Shown here piece after piece: positions 22,856-33,400 of a stretch of DNA of 64,000 nt (the first letter of the stretch is position 1; each line of letters starts with the position of its first letter). This DNA comes from Gonapodya sp. JEL0774. Taxonomy: Eukaryota > Monoblepharomycota > Monoblepharidomycetes > Monoblepharidales > Gonapodyaceae. Both the position numbers and the translations under genes were made by a program. Below the pieces are notes generated by a model. That model did no database searches, was not told where the DNA came from, and saw only the letters and a list, made by a program, of their open reading frames with translations. The stretch spans positions 62,001 through 126,000 of the forward strand of contig JADIIX010000051.1 of assembly GCA_027604505.1 (NCBI GenBank), given 5' to 3'.

Positions 22856-23377
22856 CATCGGCTAGCATCGGATTAGTATCGAATGCTCGAGAACTCGGAC
22901 CTCATCAGTTAAATGCCGAACTTCGCACAATCGGTGATCAGGTTCATATTTATGCTGGATCATTACGGAGCTTCCGTCTCTCTCATTTGGCAAGAACGAA
23001 CAATCACGAATCACCAGCCGACAAGCGAGACGTAAAAGGACGCGGGGTTCCCCGCGAGAATAGATATCTTAATTGCTTTGAATCCGTGCATCAAAATACG
23101 AACAGCAAGATGTTCCCTGCGATATGCACCGGAACATCGAAAATTGCGATATCACAGTTTGAATTGTTACTTCCTCGCTCCCACTACTTCAAAGAGGCGT
23201 TTCACTATTGTAATATTTATAAAAGTTCAAAGAAGAAAGAATCCAGAACAAAGATGTGTTCCTTCATGTTGAAGTTGTTGAATCAGGAGCAAGAACTGAA
23301 CGTGAAGTGATTGTCGGCGGGGAACCACAGCAACCCAAAACGTTTCGCTCATTTCCATTTCTCTGCAATCCCCGGCA
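22856..23377. other. intergenic upstream of the kinase-LRR gene
   Basis: This 522-bp gap has a short tandem repeat just after the ZZ/RING stop (two copies of about 10 bp reading ctagcatcgg). The rest is probable promoter of the kinase gene. CpG dinucleotides are normal here, unlike the gene body downstream. No coding frame was credible. Confidence 0.45.
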
Positions 23378-25977
23378 ATGTCCCGTGAAAAATCAGAACC
23401 ATGGAAGATACAGGCAAGCGAGGTTCATTTCACCGAAGATGAAGCGTCCAAGCTGGGCTCTGGCAACACGGGCAAAGTGTATCGGGGATTCTTCCGTGGC
23501 GCTGCAGTTGCCATCAAGGTCCTCCAGAAATTTGACACGGAGGTGGGGTGCATCTCAAACCCTCATTATGAGAAGGTGGATACTTCATGACTGGTGGACA
23601 AATTCCTGAAACCAGGCGTTTCTGAAAGAAGTTGAAGGCTGGCATCAACTGAAGGCTCCCCATGTATTGCCATTATATGGTGCTTGCATGGACACTCCAA
23701 ATCTACTCATGGTGTCTCAACTCATGGAGAATGGAAATTTATTGCAGTATCTCAAAAAGGAACCCAGGGCTGATAAGCTCAAGCTGGCAAGTTTCTGTTT
23801 CTTGAACCTGTGGGGCAATTCAAGAAGCCTGTATCACATGACATTGCTCTGTGGCATGCCTCTTTTGCAGCTCCATGAGGTAGCATGTGGAATGCTTCAA
23901 CTTGAAAGAATTGGTGTTGTTCATGCAGACTTGAAACCTGACAATGCACTAGTTGATGCAGCTGGGAATGTGTTCATTGCTGACTTTGGTTTCTCTAAGT
24001 TTCAAGACACCACTGAGTCTGGTGGACGTTGGGGAACTCCTTCTTACTTTGCACCAGAAAGACTGACAGCTAATGGACTCAGCCAACATGCAGTTTCAAC
24101 AATCTCCAGTGATATCTTTTCTTTTGGAATTCTCTGCTTTTCTGTAATGCTGTCCTCTCTGTGTTTCCTTCTGCCGCTGTTGCTTACATTTAAATGTTAT
24201 AAAAGGTTTGGGCACAGGACAATTTGCCTTACGGCAGAATGCCAAATGGGGAAGACCTGTTCAACATTGCTTATAATGGCTTGCGTCCTGATCTTCATGA
24301 CCATCGCCTCTGGGATATGCCACAAACTCTGAAGCAACATTATTGAACAGACTCTCCATAGCTTGCTTTTAAATGGCAGAACAAGTCAAATTGCTCCAGC
24401 TGAATCTGTGCTTGCAGTCAATAATGATACACTAGAATCTCAGCACTCTCTAAGCTTAGTGGATTCTGGCATAAGTGTCTCTATTGCACCACAAACTGTT
24501 TCACCTGTGTTAAAAGATGAAGCTTTGGGAGAATGGATACTCACAGATTTTGGGAAGAGCTTGCCACCAATCTTAAGGACAAGGTTGTTAGATCTTTACA
24601 ATTTCTCCCCAACCACTATGGATTTGCAGTGTGAGATTCTGCTCTGATAACCTCTATTAGGACACCAATTACTTACAACTTGCTCATGTTAACATTTTCC
24701 TGAAACTAACAGGGAGAGAGCATGCATCAAGGATGAGAACAATCCCAGGCAGTATGTTGGTCTTTACTGCTCTTTTATGACAGTGCATATTACCATCTAA
24801 TTTATGTTCTCTTCACACAGGCAGAAAAATTGATTCTTTTGGTGCAAGATATCTGGCATATGGATTAAGAGATAACTGCACCCTGAAAGAACTTAATTTA
24901 AGTGGTAAGCAGCATTCAAGACTGTGCTAACCTCTTCTCATTGACAATCTGCAACTATTTGTATGGACATAACTAAATTTGGTTCATCAGGAAATGATTT
25001 AGGTGATGAGGGTGTACTGGCACTTGCAGAGTCCCTTCAAACTAATGTCACACTGACAAGAATCACTTTAAAAGGTGAGCTGATAATATTGTGTGTTTGT
25101 GCTAATTATTTTTCACAGCATCTGCACCCAGGGGTTTCTATGGGTAATTATGGAGCAGAGAAGCTTGCAAGTGCACTCACTACAAATTCCACCATCACAT
25201 ACCTTGATATTAGCTGTGAGTGGATTGGAATGTTGCTTTCATCCTATCTGCAGAGAAGTTTCTCTGCCATTGACAGGGAATAAGTTCAGATCAGAAGGGG
25301 TCCAAGCACTTGCAAATGCATTATGTATAAACTCTACACTTTCAGAGCTTCAAATGAATTGCAAGTAATCAGCCAGAGTATGATTTTTCTCTCACATTGA
25401 GTGCAATATTCTCTCATCCTTTTCATAGATAATCTGATTTCTGATATTGATGCCCAAGTTCTTGCGAATTCAATCGAGATGAACCAATGGCTTTCATATC
25501 TTAGCTTGGAAGGTACATAGACCATCTGAACTGGTATTGCCTTGCGTAAATGTTGAATATGTTTGTGTAGGCAATTGCATTGCAGACATTGGTGCACAGG
25601 CATTTGCAGATGCTCTGTGCTCAAATGGTGCACTCAAGTCTCTGAGCTTTTGCAGTAAGTGCAAACAGAGAAAATGTTGAATTGATCTACCCTTGACAAT
25701 TTGGATGAAAAAACATGACTGCTCTTTCTACAAATTCTCCAGGTAACAGGATAAATGCAGAAGGAGGACAGGATCTCATTAATGTGCTGATGGAGAAGAA
25801 TTTTACACTCAGAAACCTTGATCTAAGTAGTGAGTTCATATTTGTGGATAGTACCCAATCTTTCTTGTTGAAAGTTAAAGGCTACTTTCTCATTGTGAAG
25901 AAAATCCCCTTAGTGAATCTGATATACATTATGAGGCTGCCACCAAGTATGTGTGCAAGATAATGTTCAAAAAATAA
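23378..25977 (+). CDS. protein kinase fused to NLR/RI-type leucine-rich repeats (one frame break)
   Basis: Thirteen exons: 23378-23542, 23616-23786, 23871-24143, 24206-24630, 24713-24751, 24821-24904, 24991-25074, 25132-25215, 25277-25360, 25429-25512, 25571-25654, 25743-25829, 25901-25977. The kinase is complete in outline: glycine loop LGSGNTGKVYRG, VAIK lysine about 47, catalytic loop HADLKPDN, DFG in IADFGFSK, and WGTPSYFAPE. It looks TKL-like. Behind it lie leucine-rich repeats of the ribonuclease-inhibitor/NLR type (pattern N..GD.G...LA.AL..N.TL..L.LSG). Six consecutive LRR exons of exactly 84 nt follow the first, each phase 1, and the last is 87 nt. In exon 4 one extra base near 24332-24336 breaks the frame: LWDMPQTLK continues as NIIEQTLHSLL only after dropping one base. 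A signalling or sensing role is inference. Two introns are GC-AG. Confidence 0.75.
23787..23870 (+). other. GC-AG intron 2 of the kinase-LRR gene
   Basis: The exon ends CTCAAGCTG, the intron begins GCAAGTTTC and ends TTTTGCAG, and the next exon starts CTCCATGAG. This joins DKLKL to LHEVACGML without a stop. The GT four bases later would put a stop in frame. Confidence 0.75.
25361..25428 (+). other. GC-AG intron between two LRR exons of the kinase-LRR gene
   Basis: The intron begins GCAAGTAATC and ends TTTTCATAG. Using the GC donor makes the preceding exon exactly 84 nt and phase 1, like its neighbours, which strongly supports it. Confidence 0.8.
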
Positions 25978-25978
25978 A
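25973..25978 (+). promoter_or_regulatory. possible polyadenylation hexamer overlapping the kinase-LRR stop codon
   Basis: AATAAA overlaps the stop codon TAA at 25975-25977. The convergent dUTPase stop is only 92 bp further on, so the 3' ends of the two transcripts probably overlap. Confidence 0.35.
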
Positions 25979-26069
25979 CATTTATCTCCAAAAGCAGAAT
26001 CAAGGATTTATTATGTAAATTGAAGCTGGAAATAGATCACAGATTGATTATTTCTAATCTGACATACAT

Positions 26070-27100
26070 TTAAATTGACACCCCTGTTGACCCAAAACCT
26101 CCTGCACCACGTGTAGTATCATCAAGATTCTGTATGATGTTAACGATGAGGATAATTTCAATTGAAGCATCTTCCAATTGCACTCACTTCTACTGCCAGA
26201 ACTTTTGGTGTTATGATCTGCTCAAGCACAAGCTGTGCAATCCTGTCACCTTCTTTCACTGCAATGAGAATGTTATCTTTGTAAAAAGGAAGACGCAAAG
26301 AGAGTAAAAATTGAAAACACAAACCCTCGAAGTCCTTTTCTGAGAAGTTGAAAAGTACCACACCAACAGGTCCTCGATAGTCTTCATCAATAACACCTGC
26401 ACCCACATCAATAAAGTGCTTGACTGCTAATCCGCTAAACAGAAGTGCACGTGATTTGAGGGTTGATTAAACGATGATGCAGAATGAGATAGACAGACCT
26501 GCGAGGTGCGACTCTGCCGTAAGTTCCCGGTGGGCAGGCAATAGATATGTCAGTTTTGACGACGGACTTGTTTTTGGCGAGGACGACCGTGTTCTCGGCG
26601 CTTCAGTTAGGGGAACGAGGAGTAGAGGAGACAGATATCAGTCTCGATGCCACTGTGATGAGATACGGTAGGCATCGGGACACACGCTCCCGCTTCGAGT
26701 GTGGATTATGTGTTCGGAGTCATAAATTTGTCTCCAACACCACAGATTATGTCGAATCAATTCCGATCATGAGGTTGAGCTTGAACTTGAATTATGCTAG
26801 ACCTCGTAACACGGACCTGTACAGATCATAGCCAGCCGCGAAACTCGAGCCTCTCGTGGGGACTTTAGCTTTGTCGCTGAGAAGCTTCACTTTGAGGACG
26901 GGTTCCATGTCTCCAGTCTTCGAAAATTTCGAAGGCGAAATATCTGAAGCGTCGTCCAGCGACCGTTTAGAGGGTGAAGCGGACGTTGTGAAAGATTGCA
27001 AAGTTTTTGTCGATGGAAGTTCGGAGAGAGTCATCCGTGTTCGTGCGCGAAAAAGGAGAGTGAGGTGCACTGCTGTGAACTTCATGATTACTGATATCAC
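26070..27100 (-). CDS. DUT1: dUTP diphosphatase (trimeric dUTPase)
   Basis: Five exons (27100-26817, 26600-26499, 26434-26325, 26276-26188, 26129-26070) join in frame to 214 aa. The enzyme hydrolyses dUTP to dUMP and diphosphate, keeping uracil out of DNA. All five family motifs are visible: [43 protein letters not shown] and [10 protein letters not shown]. Residues 1 to about 70 extend beyond the core. They contain Arg, Ser and Thr (LLFRARTRM...[11 protein letters not shown]) and could be a mitochondrial or nuclear targeting segment; a second Met is at 27082. An apparent insertion of a few residues sits between motifs III and IV (DNILIAV), which may mean the intron 3 edges are slightly off. 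Exons 3-5 lie in the CpG desert and exons 1-2 do not. The gene is convergent with the kinase-LRR gene. Confidence 0.9.
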
Positions 27101-27163
27101 GGCACTGCGTGATTCTAACCAAATACTTTACACAAAAAGAATCAGAATATTCATTGGGAACTT

Positions 27164-30145
27164 TTAGACATTATTGTGCGATGAGCTAAAATACTGTGAA
27201 GATGACAGCAACTGGATGAACTTTCCCACTTTGTCAGCATCCTGACTCGCCATTTCTGCCAACATAATCAGCTTTTTAACACCAATACTGAATTGGCCTT
27301 CCATTCCGTCATTTCTCAGAGTTTTCAAGCAGCGCTGTGTTTCCGCATCTGATTCGAATGGATTCAGCTCCGCAAGAACAGCCTGGACAGAATTCAAATC
27401 TCGGATTGGCGGAACTTCCACCTCATCGTCAAAGCAATTAGTCATATCTAACTGGTCAAGAATCGCACGTTGGGAAGTCGTTGCCAAGATCAGAAGTCGA
27501 CGCCCCTGCAGGAAGAGTAATGTCACCTTCAGATTGGAATCGAAATGAGGCTGACTGCTCACCTTCGGAGGGTTCTTTCGAAGCAAAACAACCAAAGTCT
27601 GCAGAACCGCGTTGGAGAACCTGGGCCCAATGGCCACCCAATCTTAGCCGAACAGTAAATTAGTTCCCTGCAACGGCCACTTGATTTGACAAACGCACCG
27701 AGTAGTCGCTCAATTTCATCCACCACCACAATGCTGTACGGACTTTTGTAGGCATCGTTGAACACCTTGGTTATATGAGCCATCTTGGATTGCTCCGTAA
27801 AGCCCAGCATTGACTCGGGAGAAATGAGCTTTATAAAGGGAAACTCTGAGGCCATCGCGATGGTGGCTGCAATGGCCGTTTTGCCTGCACCATGGGGACC
27901 ATAGAATAGCACAGACACTAGCGGTGTTCTGGGGGAATTTCGGACCTGCTCAACAAAGAGCTGCGAGTTAGCAAGAATATCCTGGAAAACAATGCGAATG
28001 TCAGTATCTTCAAGAGCGTTTAGCCGCAACTTGATATGAGAGCTTTCCTTAACGTCATCATTATATTTGAAAATACCATTCCTTGTGCACTGTGACAGTT
28101 CTTCGTCCGAGACTCCAAACGCAGGCTTCACCTCTTCGAGCGCCCGCATAAAATCGTCCCTGCAAAGCTGCATTTTATCGACATCGGGTGCAACGGAGGC
28201 CATGGTACCGCCTTTCACGTGTCTGTTGAACGCCCAGGCGGTGGCGGCCTTCACCAGTCCTGCAATTTCAGCACCGGAAAAGTTCTTTGTGAGAGCCGCG
28301 AGCTCAAGAAGGTCAACATCAGCTGCTAGAAGATTATTCTTGCGCGCCTGAGTAAAGATGGTGACTGCATTTGGTTCCAAGAAAACAGTTTGGTGGCAGG
28401 TACATGGCATTCACCTTCGCGGTGTGAATGGTCAGGATGGCGACACGGCCATTTTCGTCCGGTAAATTTATTTCCAAGTGAATCTCTAGCCGACCAGGAC
28501 GTAGAAGCGCTTCGTCAATCATGTCTTTCCTATTTGTCATCCCAATGATCAGAATGTTGTTGAGCTGGTCTACACCATCCATCTTGGAGAGAAGCTGGTT
28601 CACTACAGTATCACCAACACCAGTCCCAGTGTTGGTACTGCCGCGTTGCTTGCAAATGGCGTCCAGCTCATCGAAAATGATGATATGGAGCGGGGAATCG
28701 TCGCCCAGTGATTTGTACTTCCAGGAATCGCATTGAGTAAGAGTCGATATGCACTCGAGATCTCTAAGACATGGACGATTCGAACTCACATCGGCTTCGG
28801 CGGGTGCAAACAGCTTCCGGATGTTCTCCTCGCTCTGACCTACGAACTTGTTGAGAACCTCAGGGCCGTTTACGATCAATGGTTCTTTTGCGTTCAGCAT
28901 TTTACCAATCTGTCGGGCCATGAGAGTTTTTCCAGTGCCGGGCGGTCCGTACAGCAGGATGCCCTTAACATGTTGGATGCCCAATCGTTCAACGAGCGCG
29001 GGGGGAAAGATACGGGACGCGAATGCACGTCGGAAAATGGCTCCAAATTCTTTATCGAGACCACCAATGCCGAGATCCTCAAATTTGAATGAAGGAGCGA
29101 TGATTGCATTCACAGGGCCACTAGAGACAGTAACATGTCACGACAAACCAGCCAATTGAGCAAAGTGCCAGTAATTGCACCATCCACGTACCTCTTCATG
29201 CTGCCTTTCAGCTTAATTGTTGAGTTAGCAGCCTTGACGAACGATAATTGCGTGGCAGGCGTGATGACTCCCATGATAACAGGTTTGGATGGTTCCTCGG
29301 TCGAACCTTTCTTCATCCCGTTTACATCCAGCGCACTGAGGTCTTTAATATCAAGTTGCAAGTTGACACCCTTGACGTCCATCAAGAGGCTCTTTGTGAT
29401 GACTAAATTCATCAGAGCACCATCCCGGGACACGAAGAAGAATAGTCTAACTCACCTGTCCTTTGGAAAACACTTGTCCTTGAAAGTTCTGAGTAAATAT
29501 CTTGCCGAGCTCGTCGGAGTCAAAGGGCTGATCCATGATAGTAGTCTTCTTGTAAAAGTCTACCTGGATCTGAGCAGTCGACAGCACAGAGTCCGGGTGT
29601 TCTTCAAACGGGTCGTACGGGCGAACCCGCACTTCCTGGTTTAAAGAAAAGCTCGCAAAGCGACGGTGAAAGAGTGTAGTACCCAGTTCGGAGGGAGGAA
29701 TGGCAGGCGAAGGCCTGCCAAGCACATTCACCAAACCCCGTCGACATAATGAATTACAGACACAAAGATAGGAGTAATTGAATGATAAGAATACCAGCGC
29801 ACTACTGATCATATAACGACAAAACTAGGTTCCTAGAACTCACCTGACCGAGAAAGCGAACTGATCATCAACCAATATATATCGGACGTTCGGTCCAAAG
29901 TCCTGCTGGCATATGGCCACGCAATTGGTCATGGCGAACCTCTCATCAGGCGACTTGTTTACCCTAAAGACCCTTGGTCCCGGGTAAGAAGGAGGGTAAG
30001 GAGAGTTCGTTGGGGGGTTCCCTCTCGAACGAGACGTTGGGGGAGAGTCGTAGCGGGACGAAGGCGGAGAATCATAGCCGTTTGATGACCGTGAAGGGGA
30101 GGCACCACTCGGACTGGATGTTTTGCCATCGTTTCTGCCCCACAT
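27164..30145 (-). CDS. SEC18: NSF / Sec18 AAA+ ATPase
   Basis: Eight exons (30145-29844, 29714-29456, 29391-29192, 29120-28790, 28717-28415, 28347-27699, 27642-27563, 27505-27164) join to 821 aa, slightly longer than usual because of a Ser/Pro/Gly-rich N-terminal stretch. NSF hexamers use ATP, through SNAP adaptors, to pull spent SNARE complexes apart. The N domain is recognisable ([19 protein letters not shown], then [17 protein letters not shown]). D1 has Walker [10 protein letters not shown], Walker [13 protein letters not shown] and the arginine-finger region [21 protein letters not shown]2 has [13 protein letters not shown] and [13 protein letters not shown]. The C-terminus ([27 protein letters not shown]) fits. 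The start is the Met of [11 protein letters not shown]5 at the start of the window encodes one of its expected substrates, but the two genes are not adjacent. Confidence 0.95.
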
Positions 30146-30443
30146 TGGAATAATGGATTTGGTTTCGGTGATTCGGGACAGAGGACGCAGCACCTTCGCC
30201 AGCAGGCGCAAGAAGTACTTGGAAAGCACTCGGCAGAATAATATACCTTTATACACGAGAGGCACATGCATTCTCCTGCACTTCAGTATTGATAATAGGG
30301 TCGTATAAATGTCCAAAATTCTAAGTCAACATGATGTGTCACCCCCTCACAGCATGTTCCTCACATCCGACGACTGCCGTGGCCGTTGACACGCCGAAAG
30401 CTTTGCAAACAAGGCCAGTCCTGGCATCATGATGGACCCTGTG

Positions 30444-33400
30444 TCAAATCATCAAGGGCGGTCTTCCGTTCCTCGCCAACGCCTCTTCCATGCTCGGGAT
30501 GGTTCCTGGCTGAGCCTGGATCCCAGTTCTCGTTTTCAGTTCAAATTCCTCACCTGAGGTTGGTGCGGTTGCTGCGGTGACGCCAGATACTACGACCGTG
30601 GAGACGCCAAGCCGGGCTCGCAACTGAGGAGCACCTGGAGACGGCACTAAAGTGTTTAGTATGTTGAGAGCTTCGGCAGAGAGAGACTAGAGAGGGAATA
30701 TCGATCAGCGTTTCTGAAGATAATCCATTTCCACGCAGAACCAGAAGAACATTCAAAGTCCACTCACTTGCTTCACAGGCTTCTTTCCCAAGCTCCCTGC
30801 ACTACCTGGTTGCAAGTGCTCCCCCCCGCCGCCATTCAACCCCAAAACAGCACCAGAGCTCCCCACTGGTGGAGTACTTCGCCCCGCACTTGAACCCCCT
30901 GTTCGATTCGACGACAGAGCAACAGAGTGGGGGTTGACCATGCCCGCTTGAGAGTCAGAGTCAGAACGGTTGTCCGGAATAACATCTTCCACTGCGAGAT
31001 AAGGAGTCGGTTCATCATATAACTATTTAACTATTTCCTCAAAAGCAACACACCTAGTGCATCCCTAAGAGCGTCCACGCCCACAACCGTTGCACTTCCT
31101 GTGCTCTTCTTCGTTGCAGGTCCAAGTTTCAGCGATAAGGTCACGGCAGCCAGTGACGAGACTGGGTCTTTGCTCCCACAAAAGGTCCAAAAAGGTTCAC
31201 ATTAGTAGCTGTTGTACTCTTGAGCGGAAACTGCAATCAACTGAATCTTCTCACCACACTCCTTCACCGGGGGAGCTGTGGGCAGTCCCTGCACCGGTCC
31301 AAGTGCGTCGACAACCACTGCACGGGATATCCACACATCCACCGGATTGAGTTCTGCCAAAGAGGTGGCTTCCAAATCACTACTTACAAAAGAATGACAG
31401 AACGACGACTCAATCCACTTTGACCAATTCGTCAGCATTCTGAACGATCAATACTCACGATAGTGCGCCAGTCATACAGGCCCATGCTTCCTGTCCCGCC
31501 TTTACGTCCACACCCAGAGGCCACTGCCCTTTCGCTTGTCTTTCTCGCTTGACGTTTTCTACGTGCTCTTGAAGTCGAGACAGCCGCCGGTCCATAGCGA
31601 GTCGCAACAAAAAGTCCACAACAACAGCATTAGCGGCACGTAGGTGAGAGGGATATGTGTCGAGGAGCGACGTGGAATCGTCCTTTTATGTCGCAGTCGA
31701 ATCAAAATCCGCGTGCAAGTGCGTAAAACCATCCCCAGCACAAGAACCTACCTGAATCTGCATCGCAGCACCCGCAGCCTCAGTCGCCCCACCTTCCAGC
31801 CCTGCCGCTACCGCTTCCAGACCGGCCCTGACCACTGCATAGTCAGAAGCTACGCTACGGGGATCCAGGGCTTGGGAGTGGAGGCGGCGCAGGTAGTCAG
31901 ACGAAAAGAGGGTGGTGGTGGGATGTGCGGGTTGGGGCCTAGGGTATTGACGTCCGGGTACAGAGGTACGTGGCGTCAAAATTCGCAACGGTAAAGCGAA
32001 AAGAGACTGTTACTTACGGCGCGCCTGGTGATGGTATTATCACTTCGCCTACGAATTTGGCAAACTCGAGTCGTACATCTGGGGAGAGATTTCAAGAAAC
32101 GTAAAAGTCAAGGATTTTGCGACACATATGACGGTCCTTGTCCAAACTCTCAGCTCACCTGCATCTAGATCATTCACCAACTCCAACATTGCCTGCACAA
32201 GCCCCAATGGCACTCCCACACCCTTCCTCCCGGCCGTCGCCACAGCAGCATTCGCCTCCTTGGCCAACATTGCCAAACATCTCAACATCACTTTGCGGGT
32301 TTCCTTCAGCTCACTCGTCATACTCGTTGCACTTCCACGTCCACCTTCGGCACGCACTCTATTCGACAAGAAACCTGCCACCTCACCAGCCCCGCGTCCG
32401 GCGACGGCCTTGGCTACTACCCTCACTACCTGCTCCGCCACTAGGCTCACCTCAGCCAGGGGTAGTGGCACCCCGTCATCCTTCGCCGCTCCGCCACCAG
32501 CCTTCGCCCCTTCACTCCTCCCTACCGCTCTCACCATCACATCCATCACCTCCATAGCGGCTAGTGGCGCCGCATCTCCCGCCACCGCGACGGCATCGCC
32601 AACAACTCCGGCTGCAGCCACGAGTGCGGGCTGGGGTACTGCCGGAGATTTGGCAAGCCGCGCGGCCAGCGAAGCGGCGAGAAGTGGGCGATACTGAGGC
32701 CGCAGTGAGTTCAAGGGAAGTGTAAGTACACGGCGCAGAAGAAGGGGGTTGGGCCAAAGGGGGGCAGAATCGCAGTATCTGTTATAAAATTGAGTAATAG
32801 TGTCAACAGCAATACAACAGACTTGTAATTGCGGTGTAGATTCACAAAACTCACTCGACCACTCCCGCAACCACCGCAGCGGCTCCTTGCTGCGAGGCAC
32901 CGTATCCCATCGCAGACTGAGTCACACAGTGTTCCGCGATGCGGGAAAGAGAGGACCCAGTGATTAATTCATCGGCGATGGTGTGGTGGGGATCAGGACT
33001 GAAGCGGACCGGGATGAATGGGACATGTTATGTGGATAGTCTGGACTAGCGAATCCAGCAAACGGTCAGTCAAGCTCGACCCACTCACGCTTTCGTGTCG
33101 CCTTCCGTTACGCCTGTACCTTCCCCATCCTCATTCGCCACGATTACCACATTTCCCAACACTGCTGGCAGAGCGATCTGGACAACGCGGGCAGCGGACG
33201 GATACGAGGGAAATGAGGGACTGGACAGGAGGGATTGGAGGGCTTTGAGGCCGGAGAGGCGGGACCTTTTGTCGAGGTCGGAGAGATGCAAAACCGAACA
33301 TAATTGCGGTGAGTGACTGATCCGAAGAATTCTGATAGAACCGCGGCAAACTTGTGGAAATCCATTCTCATCGGCTCTCCGCTCTCGCACTCCAACCAAC

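Larger units (their letters stand above)
23600..26450. other. CpG-depleted, AT-rich domain with sharp edges
   Basis: By eye only about 16 CpG occur between 23581 and 26460, and none between 24306 and 25463. Flanking coding sequence has several per 60 bases (for example 23401-23520 and 26461-26640). The depletion covers exons, introns and the shared 3' region of the convergent kinase-LRR and dUTPase genes. Their promoters and first exons are spared. TpG and CpA are abundant, as expected of deaminated methylcytosine. Base composition is also visibly lower in GC than in the neighbours. Confidence 0.85.

Noticed and set aside
23600-26450. horizontal transfer of the AT-rich block from an animal or bacterial donor
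   Set aside because: Not favoured: the block includes the 3' exons of a housekeeping dUTPase whose 5' exons look native, and it contains ordinary short introns. Regional CpG loss explains it with less. A phylogeny is still needed.
32128-32697. 189-codon plus-strand frame rich in Ala, Thr and Pro
   Set aside because: It is the antisense shadow of the Ala-rich EFR3 exon.
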